Assembly (NCBI GenBank): GCA_963995505.1
Contig: OZ023186.1
Span: 15,879,570 to 15,943,569, forward strand
Direction of reading: 5' to 3'
DNA length: 64,000 nt
Source: Hypericum androsaemum
Taxonomy: Eukaryota > Streptophyta > Magnoliopsida > Malpighiales > Hypericaceae
The notes under the pieces are model-generated. The model was given only the letters and a program-made list of their open reading frames with translations, did no database searches and was not told the origin of the DNA. Positions within the stretch are counted from its first letter, which is position 1; every line of letters starts with the position of its first letter. Positions 1 to 11,230 of the stretch are shown in pieces. The position numbers and the translations under genes were made by a program.

Positions 1-480
1 ATAGCTTTTTTAGTCTCTTACGGTAAAGAAGTATGTTAATCAAGATCTAATTTCGTAATTATAATCACTTAGCTAATTATGGTGGTTTAGCTAACATTTC
101 TTATGTATTTAGCGATCGCCGTCCTTGTTTTGTGATCACCCTAATCTTGTCTCGAGGAAAAATATAATATGTATTATATGTATTTATTTATGAAAGCCTA
201 AGAAGATGCACACTATGAGAAGTAAACACGCATGCAACCAACTCCATCAACTGCGTCAATTCAAATATTTTTTAATTTTGGCAGCGAAGCCAAGATAGGT
301 TAGTTGTGGATGTCGTGAAGAAATTGATTTGGAATAGGTCATCAATGAAACGATCGCAATTAGTTTAGTCTTCATTGTGATCTCGTGATATATGTCTTCT
401 TTAACAAGTTGGTAGCCAATCAGGCATTAGCGGCCTATCTCAAGGCTTATGAATTTTAAATTTCGAAAATAAAATATAAT
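1..480. other. AT-rich intergenic, no feature recognised
   Basis: No coding region, RNA gene or element boundary could be supported. Immediately downstream is the 5' leader of the EF-1alpha fragment. Confidence 0.5.
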
Positions 481-499
481 ATAATATCGCCCGTAAAAA

Positions 500-1045
500 A
501 AATCATCTCTCTTTATATCCCACCCCCACATCCTCGATCCGCCGTCGCCCCCTCCCCCAAAAAAGGTTCGATTAAAGATTCTTTAATCGCTGATTTGATT
601 TCTAGATCTATGAGCTTTTATTGATTAAAGATTTAATTTTTCTTTATTCGATTTTTTTAATCAGATCTGATTAGTTTGTTAATTATATATTTTGGAGTGA
701 TTGGATTTGATTAGCCTTGATGTCGTGGTGCAGTTGTTGAGCCAAGAGTTGAGAATGGGTAAGGAGAAGGTTCACATCAACATCGTGGTCATCGGCCACG
801 TCGACTCCAGAAAGTCGACCACCACGGGCCACTTGATCTACAAGCTCGGAGGCATCGACAAGCGTATGATCGAGCGGTTCGAGAAGGAGGCCGCGGAGAT
901 GAACAAGTGGTCGTTCAAGTATGCGTGGGTGCTCGACAAGCTCAAGGCCGAGCGCGAGCGTGGTATCACCATCGATATCGCCTTGTGGAAGTTCGAGACC
1001 ACCAAGTACTACTGCAGTGTCATCGACGCCCCTGGACCATCCTAG
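500..1045 (+). pseudogene. EF-1alpha 5' fragment with retained 5'UTR intron
   Basis: From the ATG at 755 the translation matches the N-terminus of eukaryotic elongation factor 1-alpha (switch/P-loop region, [11 protein letters not shown] motif) up to the D-A-P-G motif, then two foreign residues and a stop at 1045. About 94 of the usual ~447 residues remain. The P-loop G-H-V-D-S-G-K is changed to G-H-V-D-S-R-K (Gly19 to Arg), which should abolish GTP binding. A 5'UTR intron of the kind known in plant EF-1alpha genes seems to be retained: pyrimidine-rich leader around 510-565, donor-like AAAAAG-GT near 566, acceptor CAG at 731-733. The copy therefore probably arose through DNA rather than by retroposition. 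It ends abruptly against a 22-bp satellite. GC-rich codons contrast with the AT-rich flanks. Functional EF-1alpha is ruled out; a transcribed fragment is possible. Confidence 0.85.
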
Positions 1046-1415
1046 AACGATGATACCAATATTCGAGAAGAATGAAACCAATACATTCTAATGGTATACC
1101 TTTTCACTTATAATGGGATACAAATATTGGAGGAGATGAAAACCAATATCACGGTGGAATGAAACCAATATCATAGTAGAATGAAACCAATATCCGAGAA
1201 GATGGAAATCAATATCATAGTAGAATGAAACCAATAACATAGAAGATGGAAACCAATATCATAGTAGAATGAAACCAATATCATAGTAGAATGAAACCAA
1301 TAACATAGAAGATGAAAACCAATATCATAGTAGAATGAAACCAATATCATAGTAGAATGAAACCAATAGCATAGAAGATGGAAACCAATATCCGAGAAAA
1401 TGGAAACCAATATTC
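1046..1415. repeat. 22-bp tandem repeat (minisatellite)
   Basis: Degenerate tandem copies of a 22-bp unit resembling GAATGAAACCAATATCATAGTA. A 66-bp (3-unit) higher-order period is visible because 66 is divisible by three and gives a repeating open frame on the minus strand. It begins directly at the truncation point of the EF-1alpha fragment. Confidence 0.85.
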
Positions 1416-1938
1416 CCATACCTGTATTTCCATAAATTGTATTATTTTGCTGATATTTTTTTTAATTATTTTAATTATTATATTTTCAATATTGTCCATA
1501 TCCCTTTCAGTGAGGATTATCCATGTCTCCACTGAATTTCAACCCCATAATTATTGGACTTTATAGAAAAACAAAACAGTAATTTACGAAGAAATGGGCA
1601 ATAAAATAAATTGGGAAAAGTCTACATTAGTACCTTGTGATTTGCTCAATTATCAGAGATAGGTTTGTGGTTTCAAATTCATCAAATAGATCCTCTGTGG
1701 TTTCACGTACTCATCAATTAAAGGCTCGGATAGTTCCCCGAGCCTAGTCAGCATCCTTGGAACTCGCCACATCAGAACAGCATCATTTTTTGGCCTAGGT
1801 GGCACGCCACATAGGATTAATTCTTAACCCAAATTTTCTGACGTGCCAAGGCAAAAAAATTCAAAAAAATCTCTCATTTCTTTATTTTTGTCAAAAACCC
1901 TTCTTATTTGGAATAAGTTATTTCTTCTCCTCTCTTTC

Positions 1939-2169
1939 GGGATCCACCCCACCGTCATCTCTGACTTCCTCTACAAGGTCTCCTCCGAGGCCATCGACTT
2001 CCTCACCGCCATGGCTATCCCAATTGAGCTCTCTAAACGCAAGTCGCTCGTCAAATCAGTGAGCACGTCGTTGAACAGTAAGGTTGTGAGCCAGTACTCT
2101 TGAGGTCCGTGCACGTCTTCAAATTGGCTCCCCTCGCGGTTGACTCGGTTCTTTCTGTTGTGGACCCCT
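1939..2169 (+). pseudogene. Captured CCT-delta (TCP-1 subunit 4) fragment
   Basis: The translation G-I-H-P-T-V-I-S-D, then L-T-A-M-A-I-P-I-E-L-S, S-L-V-K-S, and S-T-S-L-N-S-K-V-V-S-Q-Y-S, is the apical-domain entry region of the cytosolic chaperonin CCT subunit delta. A stop at 2101 and a short scrambled stretch break the frame. The expected continuation L-A-P-L-A-V-D-S-V-L-S-V-V-D-P resumes in another frame at about 2125-2169. Several substitutions relative to the family norm (for example S-K-R-K for S-D-R-D) indicate relaxed constraint. The fragment lies wholly inside the MULE and was probably captured from the host gene. It cannot encode a chaperonin. Confidence 0.85.
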
Positions 2170-2260
2170 CAATTACCCTGAGGTATGCGCCGCCACCGCT
2201 GCCCTCAACCTCGATTTTTAGATTGTGGTTTGGGATCGGGAAGAGAAGAAGCTCAATACA

Positions 2261-2263
<3 letters not shown>

Positions 2264-2296
<33 letters not shown>
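2264..2296. repeat. (GA)n microsatellite
   Basis: About 16 uninterrupted GA dinucleotides inside the Pack-MULE, next to the captured CCT fragment. Confidence 0.95.
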
Positions 2297-2300
<4 letters not shown>

Positions 2301-2793
2301 AGGCACTGCAACACCGCGTTGGAACGTGGAGAGGCCCTTCCTCAGCGGCCGAACCTCCCCCTTTTTGTTTAGTTGATGTCGTTTAGTGATGTTTTAATTT
2401 TTAATTGATTATTTTTTTCGGTCAAGTTTAATTGATTTTTTTAGATCAGAAAATGGAGAAGGGAGAAGGGGGAGGAGGAGGAAGAAGAAGAAGAAGGATT
2501 TTTTAATTAAAATAGAGAAATGGGGGATTATTTTAAAAAAATTTGCCTTGCCACGTCAGCAAATTTTGGCTAAGAATTAATCCTATGTGGCATGCCACCT
2601 AGGCTAAAAAATGACGCCGTTCTGATGTGGCAAGCTCCAAGGATGTTGACTAGGCTCGGGGAGCTATCCGTGCCTTTAATTGATGAGCCCGTGAAACCAC
2701 AGGGGACCTCTTTGATGAGTTTGAAACTACAAACCTATCTCTGATAATTGAGCAAACTACAAAGTACTAATGTGGACTTTTCCCAAATAAATT

Positions 2794-3239
2794 TAGGGTA
2801 GAGGAGCGGATGTGGGGGACAATGAGGCGGTCATCCAGCAAGTTGCTGTCGAATTGGCTTTATTTTCTCAGAGCTTGCTCCTTAGAGTACTAGGGTAGGG
2901 AGGGAATTAATTGTACATATGTAGGGCCGTTGAAAGAGTTGCACCCGTATGAGATCCCTCAACATTTATTATATGTCGAAAGTATTTTTTACCACATGAT
3001 ATGTCTCGACGAATAATCTAATTTTGACTGAGCTAAAATTTTATAAAGATGACAAAAATTTTCTAATAAATATTTAATATTGTTATGTTTTCAATGACTC
3101 CAAATCGAAATTTGATTAAGCTAGAATATTTTTCTCACTAATTAATTTAAGTATTTATTAGTATATTTCAAAGTATTTTTCCTGAAGAAAAAATTTGTTT
3201 ACAAGGGGGGAGATATTCCTCTACCAAAAACGGGTGGAT
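2794..3239. other. Intergenic, no feature recognised
   Basis: AT-rich sequence between the Pack-MULE and the retroposon. No element ends or coding similarity were seen. Confidence 0.4.
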
Positions 3240-3253
3240 ATAACTTTCCCTGA

Positions 3254-5339
3254 TTTTTTAAGGGGTAAAAATAATAAACGAGTTACAGAACAATAAAGAG
3301 AAATACAGACATAAGATAAGAAACCCAAGCAGAAAATGAGAGCCAGTCCGAAGACAGCAGGGTGGCATAGTAGGGGAAGCGATGGGCGGTCGGAAAAGTA
3401 CGAAGGCCAACGACCGGGGCGGATTTCTGCCAAAGCCTCAAGACAACGGCAAAAGGACATATGAATGCATACAAGATATACTCAGATGAGAGCCAAGGTC
3501 GACGTAAATCGACTGAGACAAGGTTCTCCACCTGCAACTAAAAAAACAGACAACGAGATCCAAAAGAATCTCAGATCAGGCAAAAACTGATCCAAGAAAA
3601 AGCATAATGAGAGAAACAACAAGGAAACTGCAAACAAGAGCAATAAACGACAGAAATAAAAAGCAAATAAAATGACCCATCGGACCGGTGGGGTGGCCAC
3701 CCGGTGACCAGCCCCACAGGTCGAACTCAGGCGACGGTCAGCCCCCGGAAAGAACACCAGGCGGCTAGTGGAGACGGGAGAGACCTGCGGAGAGGAGTGT
3801 CAGTCCACAGCAGCTATTGTGGTCGTGGAGACGGGAGAGGCCTGCGGAGAGGAGTGTCAGTCCACAGCAGCTACTATGGTCGAGCGACCACTGATGGTGC
3901 AGGTGGAATGCCGGAGGTCGGGCGGCTACTGTAGGGACGGTGAGGAAAAGCTGGGGGCCGAGCGAGGACTGGCGACGGCAGACAGCGGAGTCAACAAAAG
4001 GGCAAAAGGGCATCTGAATGCATACAAGATACATTCAGATGAGAGCCAAGGTCGACGTAAATCGTCTGAGACAAGGTTCTCCACTCGCAACTAACGAACA
4101 GACAACGAGATCCGAAAGGATCTCAGATCAGGCAAAAGCCGATCCTAGCAAAAGCATAACGAGAGAAACAACAAGGAAACTACAAACAGGAGCAACAAAG
4201 CAATAAATGACAGAAATAAAAAGCAAATAAAAGGACCCATCGGACCAGTAGGGTGGCCACCCGGTGACCAGCCCCACCGGTCGAACTCAGGTGACGGTCA
4301 GCCCCCGACAAGAACACCAAGCGGCTGATGGAGACAGGAGAGGAGCGTCAGTCCACAACAACTACTGTGGTCGAGCGGCCATTGATGGTGCAGGTGGAAT
4401 GTCGGAGGTCGGGCGACTATTGTGGGGACGGTGAGAAAAAGCTGTGGGCCGAGTGAGGATTGGCGACAACAGACAGCGGGATCGACAAAAGGGCAAAAGG
4501 GCATGTGAATGCATACAAGATACACTCAGATGAGAGCCAAGGTCGACATAAATTGACCGAGATAAGGTTCTCCACCCGCAACTAATGAACAAACAACGAG
4601 ATCCAAAAGCATCTCAGATTAGGCGAAAGCCGATCCAAGCAAAAGCATAACGAGAGAAACAACAAGGAAACTGCAAATAGGAGCAACATAGCAATAAACG
4701 ACAGAAATAAAAAGCAAATAAAAAGATCCATCAGACCGGTGGGGTGGCCACCCGGTGACTAGCCCCACAGGTCGAACTCAGGCGACGGTCAACCCCCGGT
4801 ATGAACACCAGGCGGCTGGTGGATACAGGAGAGGCATGCGGAGAGGAGCGTCAGTCCACATCAGCTACTGTTGTTGAGCGGCCACTGATGGTGCAGGTGG
4901 AACGTCGGAGGTCGGGCGACTACTGTGGGGACGGTGAGAAAAATCCTGGGGCCGAGCAAGGACTGGCGATGGCAGACAGCGGGGTCGACAAGAGAGGGTG
5001 AGTTCTAGCGATTCAGAAGAAGGAGACGGAGCGGCTAGGAGAGGTCGATCTGTCGAGGGAGAAACTGAAAGAGGTGGAGGAATGAGGAGGGGACGAACTG
5101 AGGAAGACTCGCGTCGGTGAGGCGAATCGCTTGAGGTGGCTGTTGATGAAGAAACGGCGACGAGAAGCTGAAGTTGGTCACGACAGTTGAAGATCCATTG
5201 CCAGAAGATAGTGGGTCAAAAGAGGGAAGAGGAAGGAGGAGATGAACTCCCAGCGGCCACACGATAGGAAACCCTAAAAAAGGGAGAGAGCGTTACTAGA
5301 TATTTTTTAGAGAGAGAAACTTCAGTATAATGCTACCTT
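3254..5339 (-). mobile_element. Minus-strand retroposon, non-coding, ~2.1 kb
   Basis: A 14-bp direct repeat ATAACTTTCC(C/T)TGA at 3240-3253 and 5340-5353 (one mismatch) brackets this block. At the 3253 side the plus strand begins with a T-run, so the minus strand ends in an A-run after TTACCCCTT, as expected for LINE-type target-primed insertion. The body is GC-rich relative to its surroundings, has no long open frame, and holds a triplicated unit (separate entry). The minus-strand 5' part (5340 to about 5000) is pyrimidine-rich like a leader. The family is not recognised. It could be a non-autonomous LINE derivative. Confidence 0.6.
3447..5000. repeat. Three tandem copies of a ~490-560 bp unit
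   Basis: Units start near 3447, 4004 and 4493 with a G-GCAAAAGG-CAT-TGAATGCATACAAGAT block. Each then repeats AGAGCCAAGGTCGAC, the GGGTGGCCACCCGGTGAC palindromic block, and GGTCGGGCG. The first copy is longer because a ~60-bp sub-unit around 3770-3890 is duplicated again. The repeats lie inside the retroposon, like a VNTR module. Confidence 0.85.
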
Positions 5340-5559
5340 ATAACTTTCCTTGACTCATCACACAAACATTTTTTTTTTAAATATCACATATACGCATGAG
5401 TTTGCTCGAGTTGTTTAATTAATTAGCTCTACATCTCTTCTGACTACAGATTTTACTATCTTGTTCTTGTAAAGCTCCACACAGATGAAGCTTCACCCTA
5501 AAGTTTAGGGATGTGAGGAGCGAGAGGAGTTATCCAGGATTTGGCGAGTCATTAGATTG

Positions 5560-5890
5560 TGAATTTGTGAAAAATATTTGACTTTTGCACTTTCTTAGTA
5601 GCGGAGTTCTGGACAAGTGTCTTGAGGTTGGAGTTGGCATAAGAATTGTCCTTTGGACGTATCATTGTTGAATTGGACTCATTTCTAATTATATTTTGTG
5701 TTGGTCGAGAAGTTACATTGAATTTCACATGTACTCGATTGAGGGAAGACAATTGGATTGTGGATGTTCTTTCAAAACATGCATTGGCCTTATCGTGGAC
5801 TAAGTTGCACCTTAATCCCAGCTTTTTGCTGGTGCACTAGAATGGATTCGTAGGGGGTTTGCCTCCAATAAATGTTCTGATATTTAATGA
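5560..5890 (+). pseudogene. LINE RNase H C-terminal relic
   Basis: A translated stretch reading R-L-R-E-D-N-W-I-V-D-V-L-S-K-H-A-L-A-L resembles the R-E-x-N-x-V-A-D-x-L-A-K-x-A end of the RNase H domain found at the 3' end of plant L1-type LINEs. Flanking sequence is decayed and no target duplication was found. Identification rests on this one motif. Confidence 0.45.
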
Positions 5891-6600
5891 GTGAAAGTTT
5901 GAGGACCTAGTTGTCCTTTGTTAACTAGTAAAAATATATATTTTTCCTAAAAATGTAAATTTTATAATTTCAAAAAATATTTTTTGATGAAACAAATGAA
6001 GGGTTAAATTGGAAGTGGATTGTTATTTGACCTAATATGTTATAAAAACACTCTACTTATGTAATCTTATCCGGAGATGGTGATGGGTATAGTATGGGTG
6101 GAGTTATGAATCCTACTCATAAAGATCCTACCCATAAATATCATGTCCATACTTATGTTTGGAGAGTGAGTATAATTTACTTCGACCTTAGAAAAATTTC
6201 ACTATTAGTAGTTAGACCCATACTCTTAATCTTAGGGTCTATACGGTATGCAGATCCGATCATTGAATGTTTTATAATTAATATTTTTTGCATAAATTTT
6301 ATTGTTGTATACAAAATTTTAAAAAAACTCGTGCATTTTAACATTATACATCAATATTCAATAAAAATACTGCTAAGATAAAATTTTACAATATAGCCTA
6401 AATGATACTAAAAATAAGTACCTCAAATTTAGAATTAATAAAAGGGTAGAGTAAGGTCCAAAGCAGTATATATGGTAAAATCGATAGTCTATTCTAGACC
6501 ATGCCATTTTAACTAGACTCATATCATATCTATACACCTTAATCTAGACCTAATTAAAGTCAATGGTATAATAACTCTACAATATACAAATAGGATCCAA
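5891..6600. other. Intergenic AT-rich, possible old hAT remnant
   Basis: Holds scattered TACCCAT/ATGGGTA words around 6070-6250 of the kind seen as subterminal repeats in the hAT element at 11934, but no paired ends were found. Confidence 0.3.
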
Positions 6601-6991
6601 ATCACTGAATATTAGTATTTCGGCCATCTTGAATTCTTACAGGATACATACAATTAAAAATTTCAGATTTAAAATATTTGAAAAATGGAAAATAAGACCA
6701 ACAGTCACCACCATCCTTCTCTCTAACACTACTCCCTACCCACATCACTCTCCTCTCTCCCAATCCAAAAACAACCATTAAAAACCAACAAAGAACACAC
6801 ACTCAGAAATCTCAAAGAAAAAAGGAAAAGAAAAGAACCAAATGAAAATGAGAAAATAGAGAGAGAGAGAGAGAGAGTAAAAAAAACTCTCACCGCAACC
6901 CGTGACTACTACGTGCCTTCTCCCTTTAATAAGTAGGAAGAAACTTGCTGATCCATCCATGGAAGAAGAGAGAGAGGAGAAGAAGAAAGGG
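6601..6991 (+). promoter_or_regulatory. Presumed promoter and 5'UTR of the RING/VWA gene
   Basis: Contains pyrimidine-rich patches (about 6715-6780) and a GA microsatellite at about 6857-6878, common in plant 5' leaders, directly before the conserved start codon. No convincing TATA box was seen. Assignment is by position. Confidence 0.35.
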
Positions 6992-9900
6992 ATGGGAAGC
7001 AAATGGAGGAAGGCGAAGAAGGCACTTGGCTTCAACATGTGTCTCTATGTTCCTCGTAACCACGAACAGGACAACGAAGAAGACAGAGACAAGGAAGCTC
7101 CATCCTCCTCCTCTTCCTCTGCCCTCTCTCCGGCCAGGTTCTCCGACGCCGTCCAGCTCTCCCCGGCCGCCCATTCCCGCCGGCCGACCACCCCGTCCTC
7201 CTCCTCCGGCCTCAAGTTGCCCCGGCCCTCGTCCTCCCCTACCAACTCCTCCTCCAAGGTGCATAAAGTAGGAGTCTTTAACCGAGTTACGCATCAAGTT
7301 TCTATCTTTAGGACGAAATTGTCCGTTTCTTTCCATTTTATTGAGTTTTTGTCATGTGGGTTCTATGATTTCATGTGCTTGTTTGAAGATCTCCTTGCTT
7401 ATTTGATCATTTGGAGTAGTGGGTTTTTGTTTGTTCCATTTTTTAAATATTTAATAGTGACAATTGTTGTTGAGATGAATTATGAACAAAAGAAGTGGGC
7501 TTTACTATGTGATTCCTGGTGGTCCTTTTTTTTGTTTTCTTTTTCTGGGTTCCTCTGTTCATTTCTGGTTTCTGATCACTGCCCAACTTTTTTTCTCCTT
7601 AGTGGGACCATCTCCATTATAGCCTTGGATGGTGCTTTATCTTGGTAGTAGTGGTGGTGTTGGGATGTGTAGATAGGGAAACACAGTGATTCTGAAGCAT
7701 TTGGTGGGGGAGACTTTATTGGGTGACTTGTTGCTTTCTACTCCCATCCTGTACAAGAGGGTGAGGAGAAGGAGGAGGGCCATTTTTTTTTAGTCAGATT
7801 TTAATTTAGGCATGTTGGTCTAAATCTTGGAGCTTTAAACGTCGTTAGGTTTTGTTCCTCTCCTAGACAATTTTTTTCCACAAGGGGTGAGAGTTGACCC
7901 ACCGACCGCTGGGAAACAAGGTAGGATCTGTTGTCATCCTATCGAACGTTGGTAGGAGGAGGGCCATTTAGTAGTGTGTTAATGGTTAAAGTGGACTTGT
8001 CCTTACCGACGCAAGTGTGGCTGGATGGAAACGGGTCTGCCCTTAAGCTTGAGTTAGGAGGGATCGAATCATAAATACCGTCAAGATTCCGGAGATTTAG
8101 GCTAATCCATCTAAATTTTCTTCCACCAAAAAAAAAAGTGGACTTGTCCCTTTATGGGACCATATTCACATTGGCTTCTTCTTGCAAAAAGTATCACCAC
8201 CACACCTTCCCGTGTCTTCTTCCTGTACTCATCTTCCCTTACTCTTGATGTAGATAAGTTGCTTTGTCTCGTCAGCTCTTGCTTTATCATTCAGAACACC
8301 ACCAAAAAAAAATTTCATTTTCTCATTGCTCAATATCTCTCTTCTTTTTATAATGTTTTCAGACAAAAATTAAAGATGGTTGACCGTTGATTGGGAGCTT
8401 TGTTGTAATGACCTTCTACAAAGGGGAAGGGTTAGGGGAAACTAAAAGATTTATTTTATTTAAGATCAAATGAGATCATGTTTTGGAGCCAACTTGCTGT
8501 TTTTGGCCCCTTCTTTTGAGAAGCTTTTAGCCACTGTTTACTTTTCTGTTGCTATTGCTTGAAAGCTTCATCATTGTTTTGTTTAATGGGAAGGTTTGAT
8601 TATTCTTTGCTTTTGGAAAAGTCTGCCTATTGACTGATTGCCACGTGAAAATGCCGCCCACTATTTGAAAGGCTTTGACTGTTACTCATTGACTTAGCTG
8701 GTAAAAAAAGCTGCAAATTTGGCATCTTCTTTCACCTTCCTTTAGTTAGCTTCAATTCTTTGACGTTTACTTTTCCCCTTGACTTTATAAATAAACTTGC
8801 AGAAGTGAGTCTAAAATATGCTGTCAAGTCACCAATGCTATATGATGTGAAGGTTTTGAATAAATAAATCTTAAGTTGTGTTGCGATATAGCGAATCCCG
8901 GTCATTTGTATTGGCATCGGTTATTAACCATCTCGTTTCTCTTCGAATGCAGAAAACATGTGCAATATGCTTGACTAGCTTAAAACTGGGGCATGGCCAT
9001 GCCATCTTTACTGCAGAATGTTCCCACGCTTTCCATTTCCAATGCATTACTTCTAGTGTAAAACATGGGAACCAAATCTGCCCTATTTGCCGGGCAAAGT
9101 GGAAAGAGGTTCCATTTGAAATCCCACCATCCGACTCGCGAAATGGGAGGAGAAGAATCCACTCAGCTGGTTTGCCTCGAGATGATGCATGGACAACTGT
9201 TCTACGGCGGCTTCCTGCTCCTCGGGTGGAAGCAAACCGGCATGTTCCATCATTTTCTTATGCTCATGAACCAATTATGTTCAACGACGATGAAGCGTTG
9301 GAGCACGAAGGCAGTATGGCTGAGAATACAGATCCCAACGAGCGCATGGGTATAGTAGAAGTCAACGTGTATCCTGAATTTTCTGCAGTCAAGAGATCTG
9401 CTTTTCATGATAACTTTGCCATGCTTGTTCATATTAAGGCTCCTGTTGCAAGAAGGCCGGACGCCGGTGAGAGTAGCAGTGACGTCCCGGAGATGCATGG
9501 AAATACTCGTGCCTCCGTGGACCTTGTTACTGTGCTTGATGTTAGTGGAAGCATGGCCGGTACAAAACTTGCTTTGCTGAAACGAGCCATGGCATTTGTG
9601 ATACAGAATCTAGGTCCATCAGATCGTCTCTCGGTGGTAGTCTTCTCTTCCTCGGCTCGCCGAATTTTCCCTCTTCGCCGCATGACCGAGATTGGTAAGC
9701 AAGATGCTTTGCAGGCTATTAATTTGCTTACGTGTAATGGAGGGACTGACATAGCTGAAGGTCTGAGGAAAGGTGGGAAGGTAATAGTCGATCGAAAATG
9801 GAAGAACCCTGTTGCCAGTGTCATCCTATTATCTGATGGGCAGGACACCTACACAGTCAAAACTCCTAGAGGGACTCGAAATGGAGTCGATTATAAATCA

Positions 9901-10884
9901 CTTTTGCCTGCATCAATGCATCGGGGCGGTGGTTCGGGATTTCAGATTCCAGTGCATGCATTTGGATTTGGTTCAGATCATGATGCTGCCTCGATGCATT
10001 CTATCTCCGAGACATCTGGGGGCACATTTTCGTTCATCGAAGCCGAGGGTGCAATCCAGGATGCATTTGCTCAGTGCATCGGAGGACTTTTGAGTGTGAT
10101 GGTGCAGGAGCTACATGTTAGCGTTGAGTGTATTCATCCTAGTCTTCGAATAAACTCGCTAAAAGCAGGTAGCTATCGGACTAATATTGCTGCCAACGGC
10201 AGGACGGGTTCTGTTAATATTGGTGACTTGTATGCTGAAGAAGAGCGGGATTTCTTGGTGACTGTCGATATTCCTGTTGATCAGTCATCCAGCAAAGACA
10301 TGTCGGTGCTGAAGGTTGGATGTAAGTACAAAGAACCAGTAACCAAACAAATGATTGCTCTGGAAGCGGGTGACGGAGTGAGGATTCACAGGCCGGAAAT
10401 AGCTAGCACGCAAGTAGTCTCAATTGAAGTGGACAGGCAGCGTAATAGACTACGTGCAGCAGAGGTAATGGCGGAGGCTAGGCTCGCTGCTGAAAATGGA
10501 GATCTGTCCCGTGCCAACTTTATCCTCGAGAACTGCTATAACTCATTGTTGGAAACTGCATCTGGTAAGGCTGGTGATAAACTCTGTGCATCCCTATGCG
10601 CCGAGTTAAAAGAGATGCAAGAACGGATGGCAAGCCGTCGAGTATACGAGGCATCTGGGAGGGCATACGTCCTATCTGGTTTGAGCTCGCACTCGTGGCA
10701 GAGAGCAACTGCACGGGGTGATTCCACCGAGAGTACTAGTTTGGTGCAGGCTTACCAGACTCCTTCCATGGTAGACATGTTAACCCGTTCTCAGACCATG
10801 ATACTTGGCAAGCCGCTGTCATCTCAGAGAACGCTCCGGCAGGCCCTTTCGTTTCCGGCTTCCAAGCTGCTGCAGCCAAGGTAG
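6992..10884 (+). CDS. WAV3/WAVH-type RING-VWA E3 ubiquitin ligase
   Basis: Two coding exons, 6992-7258 (89 codons) and 8953-10884, joined by a phase-0 intron with AAG-GTGCAT donor and TGCAG acceptor; predicted protein 732 residues. Start chosen at M-G-S-K-W-R-K-A-K, the conserved opening of this family; in-frame ATGs at 6902 and 6959 are upstream. Residues ~20-85 are Ser/Pro-rich. Residues 92-137 form a RING finger (C-A-I-C, C-S-H-A-F-H-F-Q-C, C-P-I-C). A VWA domain begins near 278 with an intact MIDAS (D285-V-S-G-S289, T354, D384), followed by the C-terminal Vwaint-type helical region with E-V-M-A-E-A-R. The family acts as E3 ligases; Arabidopsis WAV3 members affect root gravitropism and waving. 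No frameshift or stop is present and all key residues are intact, so it should be functional. Two SINEs sit in the intron. Confidence 0.93.
7786..7953 (-). mobile_element. SINE in intron, minus strand
   Basis: A perfect 16-bp direct repeat AGGAGGAGGGCCATTT at 7770-7785 and 7954-7969 flanks 168 bp that begins with a T-run on the plus strand (A-tail on minus). The minus strand holds a box-B-like GGTCAACTC. tRNA-derived SINE is the best fit. It lies in the intron of the RING/VWA gene, antisense to it. Confidence 0.75.
8003..8134 (+). mobile_element. tRNA-derived SINE in intron, plus strand
   Basis: A 15-bp direct repeat AAAGTGGACTTGTCC at 7988-8002 and 8135-8149 flanks the element, which ends in an A-run. 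A box-B match GATCGAATC occurs near 8067 and a box-A-like TGGCTGGATGG near 8018. Sense orientation in the intron of the RING/VWA gene. Confidence 0.85.
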
Positions 10885-11230
10885 TTGCGCTGCTGTTAGC
10901 GCGAGATGAAGGAAGTCTCCTCATCCTTTCACGTGTCGGATTTCGGGGGGAAAATCGGGAAATACAGTCTGCAACTGATCAAGACAATACAATGGCGGTA
11001 CGTTCGAAACGTATTTTGCTTATAGCTGTTTGTGGAATTGGCCAAAGGAATAGGCCAAGGTTGAGGATTTTGCTTAGTCTAGTTATTCTTGATGTGCCGT
11101 GTACATGAAGGAAGGAGAATTGGCGTTTTCTTCTTTTCACTGTGGGGGGGAAGGGCATATATGGAATATAGTGGTGCAATTGTGAAGATACCTTGGGGTT
11201 TTATTTCTGCATTTTTCTTTTCTTATGAAA
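10885..11230 (+). other. Presumed 3'UTR of the RING/VWA gene
   Basis: Non-coding sequence after the stop at 10884, less AT-rich than the intergenic region that follows. The polyadenylation site cannot be placed. Confidence 0.4.

Larger units (their letters stand above)
1613..2784. mobile_element. Pack-MULE (Mutator-like, non-autonomous), 1172 bp
   Basis: Terminal inverted repeats of roughly 240 bp start GGGAAAAGTC and are flanked by a perfect 9-bp target duplication AAATAAATT at 1604-1612 and 2785-2793. This is the hallmark of Mutator-like elements. The arms contain plant-MULE phrases such as TTTGAAAC-TACAAAC and CCACGTCAG. The interior is more GC-rich than the arms and holds a chaperonin gene fragment (separate entry). 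No transposase is present. Boundaries are precise. Confidence 0.93.

Noticed and set aside
1046..1415. CRISPR-like array
   Set aside because: No unique spacers between repeats, and the genome is eukaryotic; it is a minisatellite.
1171..1419. 82-codon minus-strand protein
   Set aside because: Same reason: periodic product of the 22-bp satellite.
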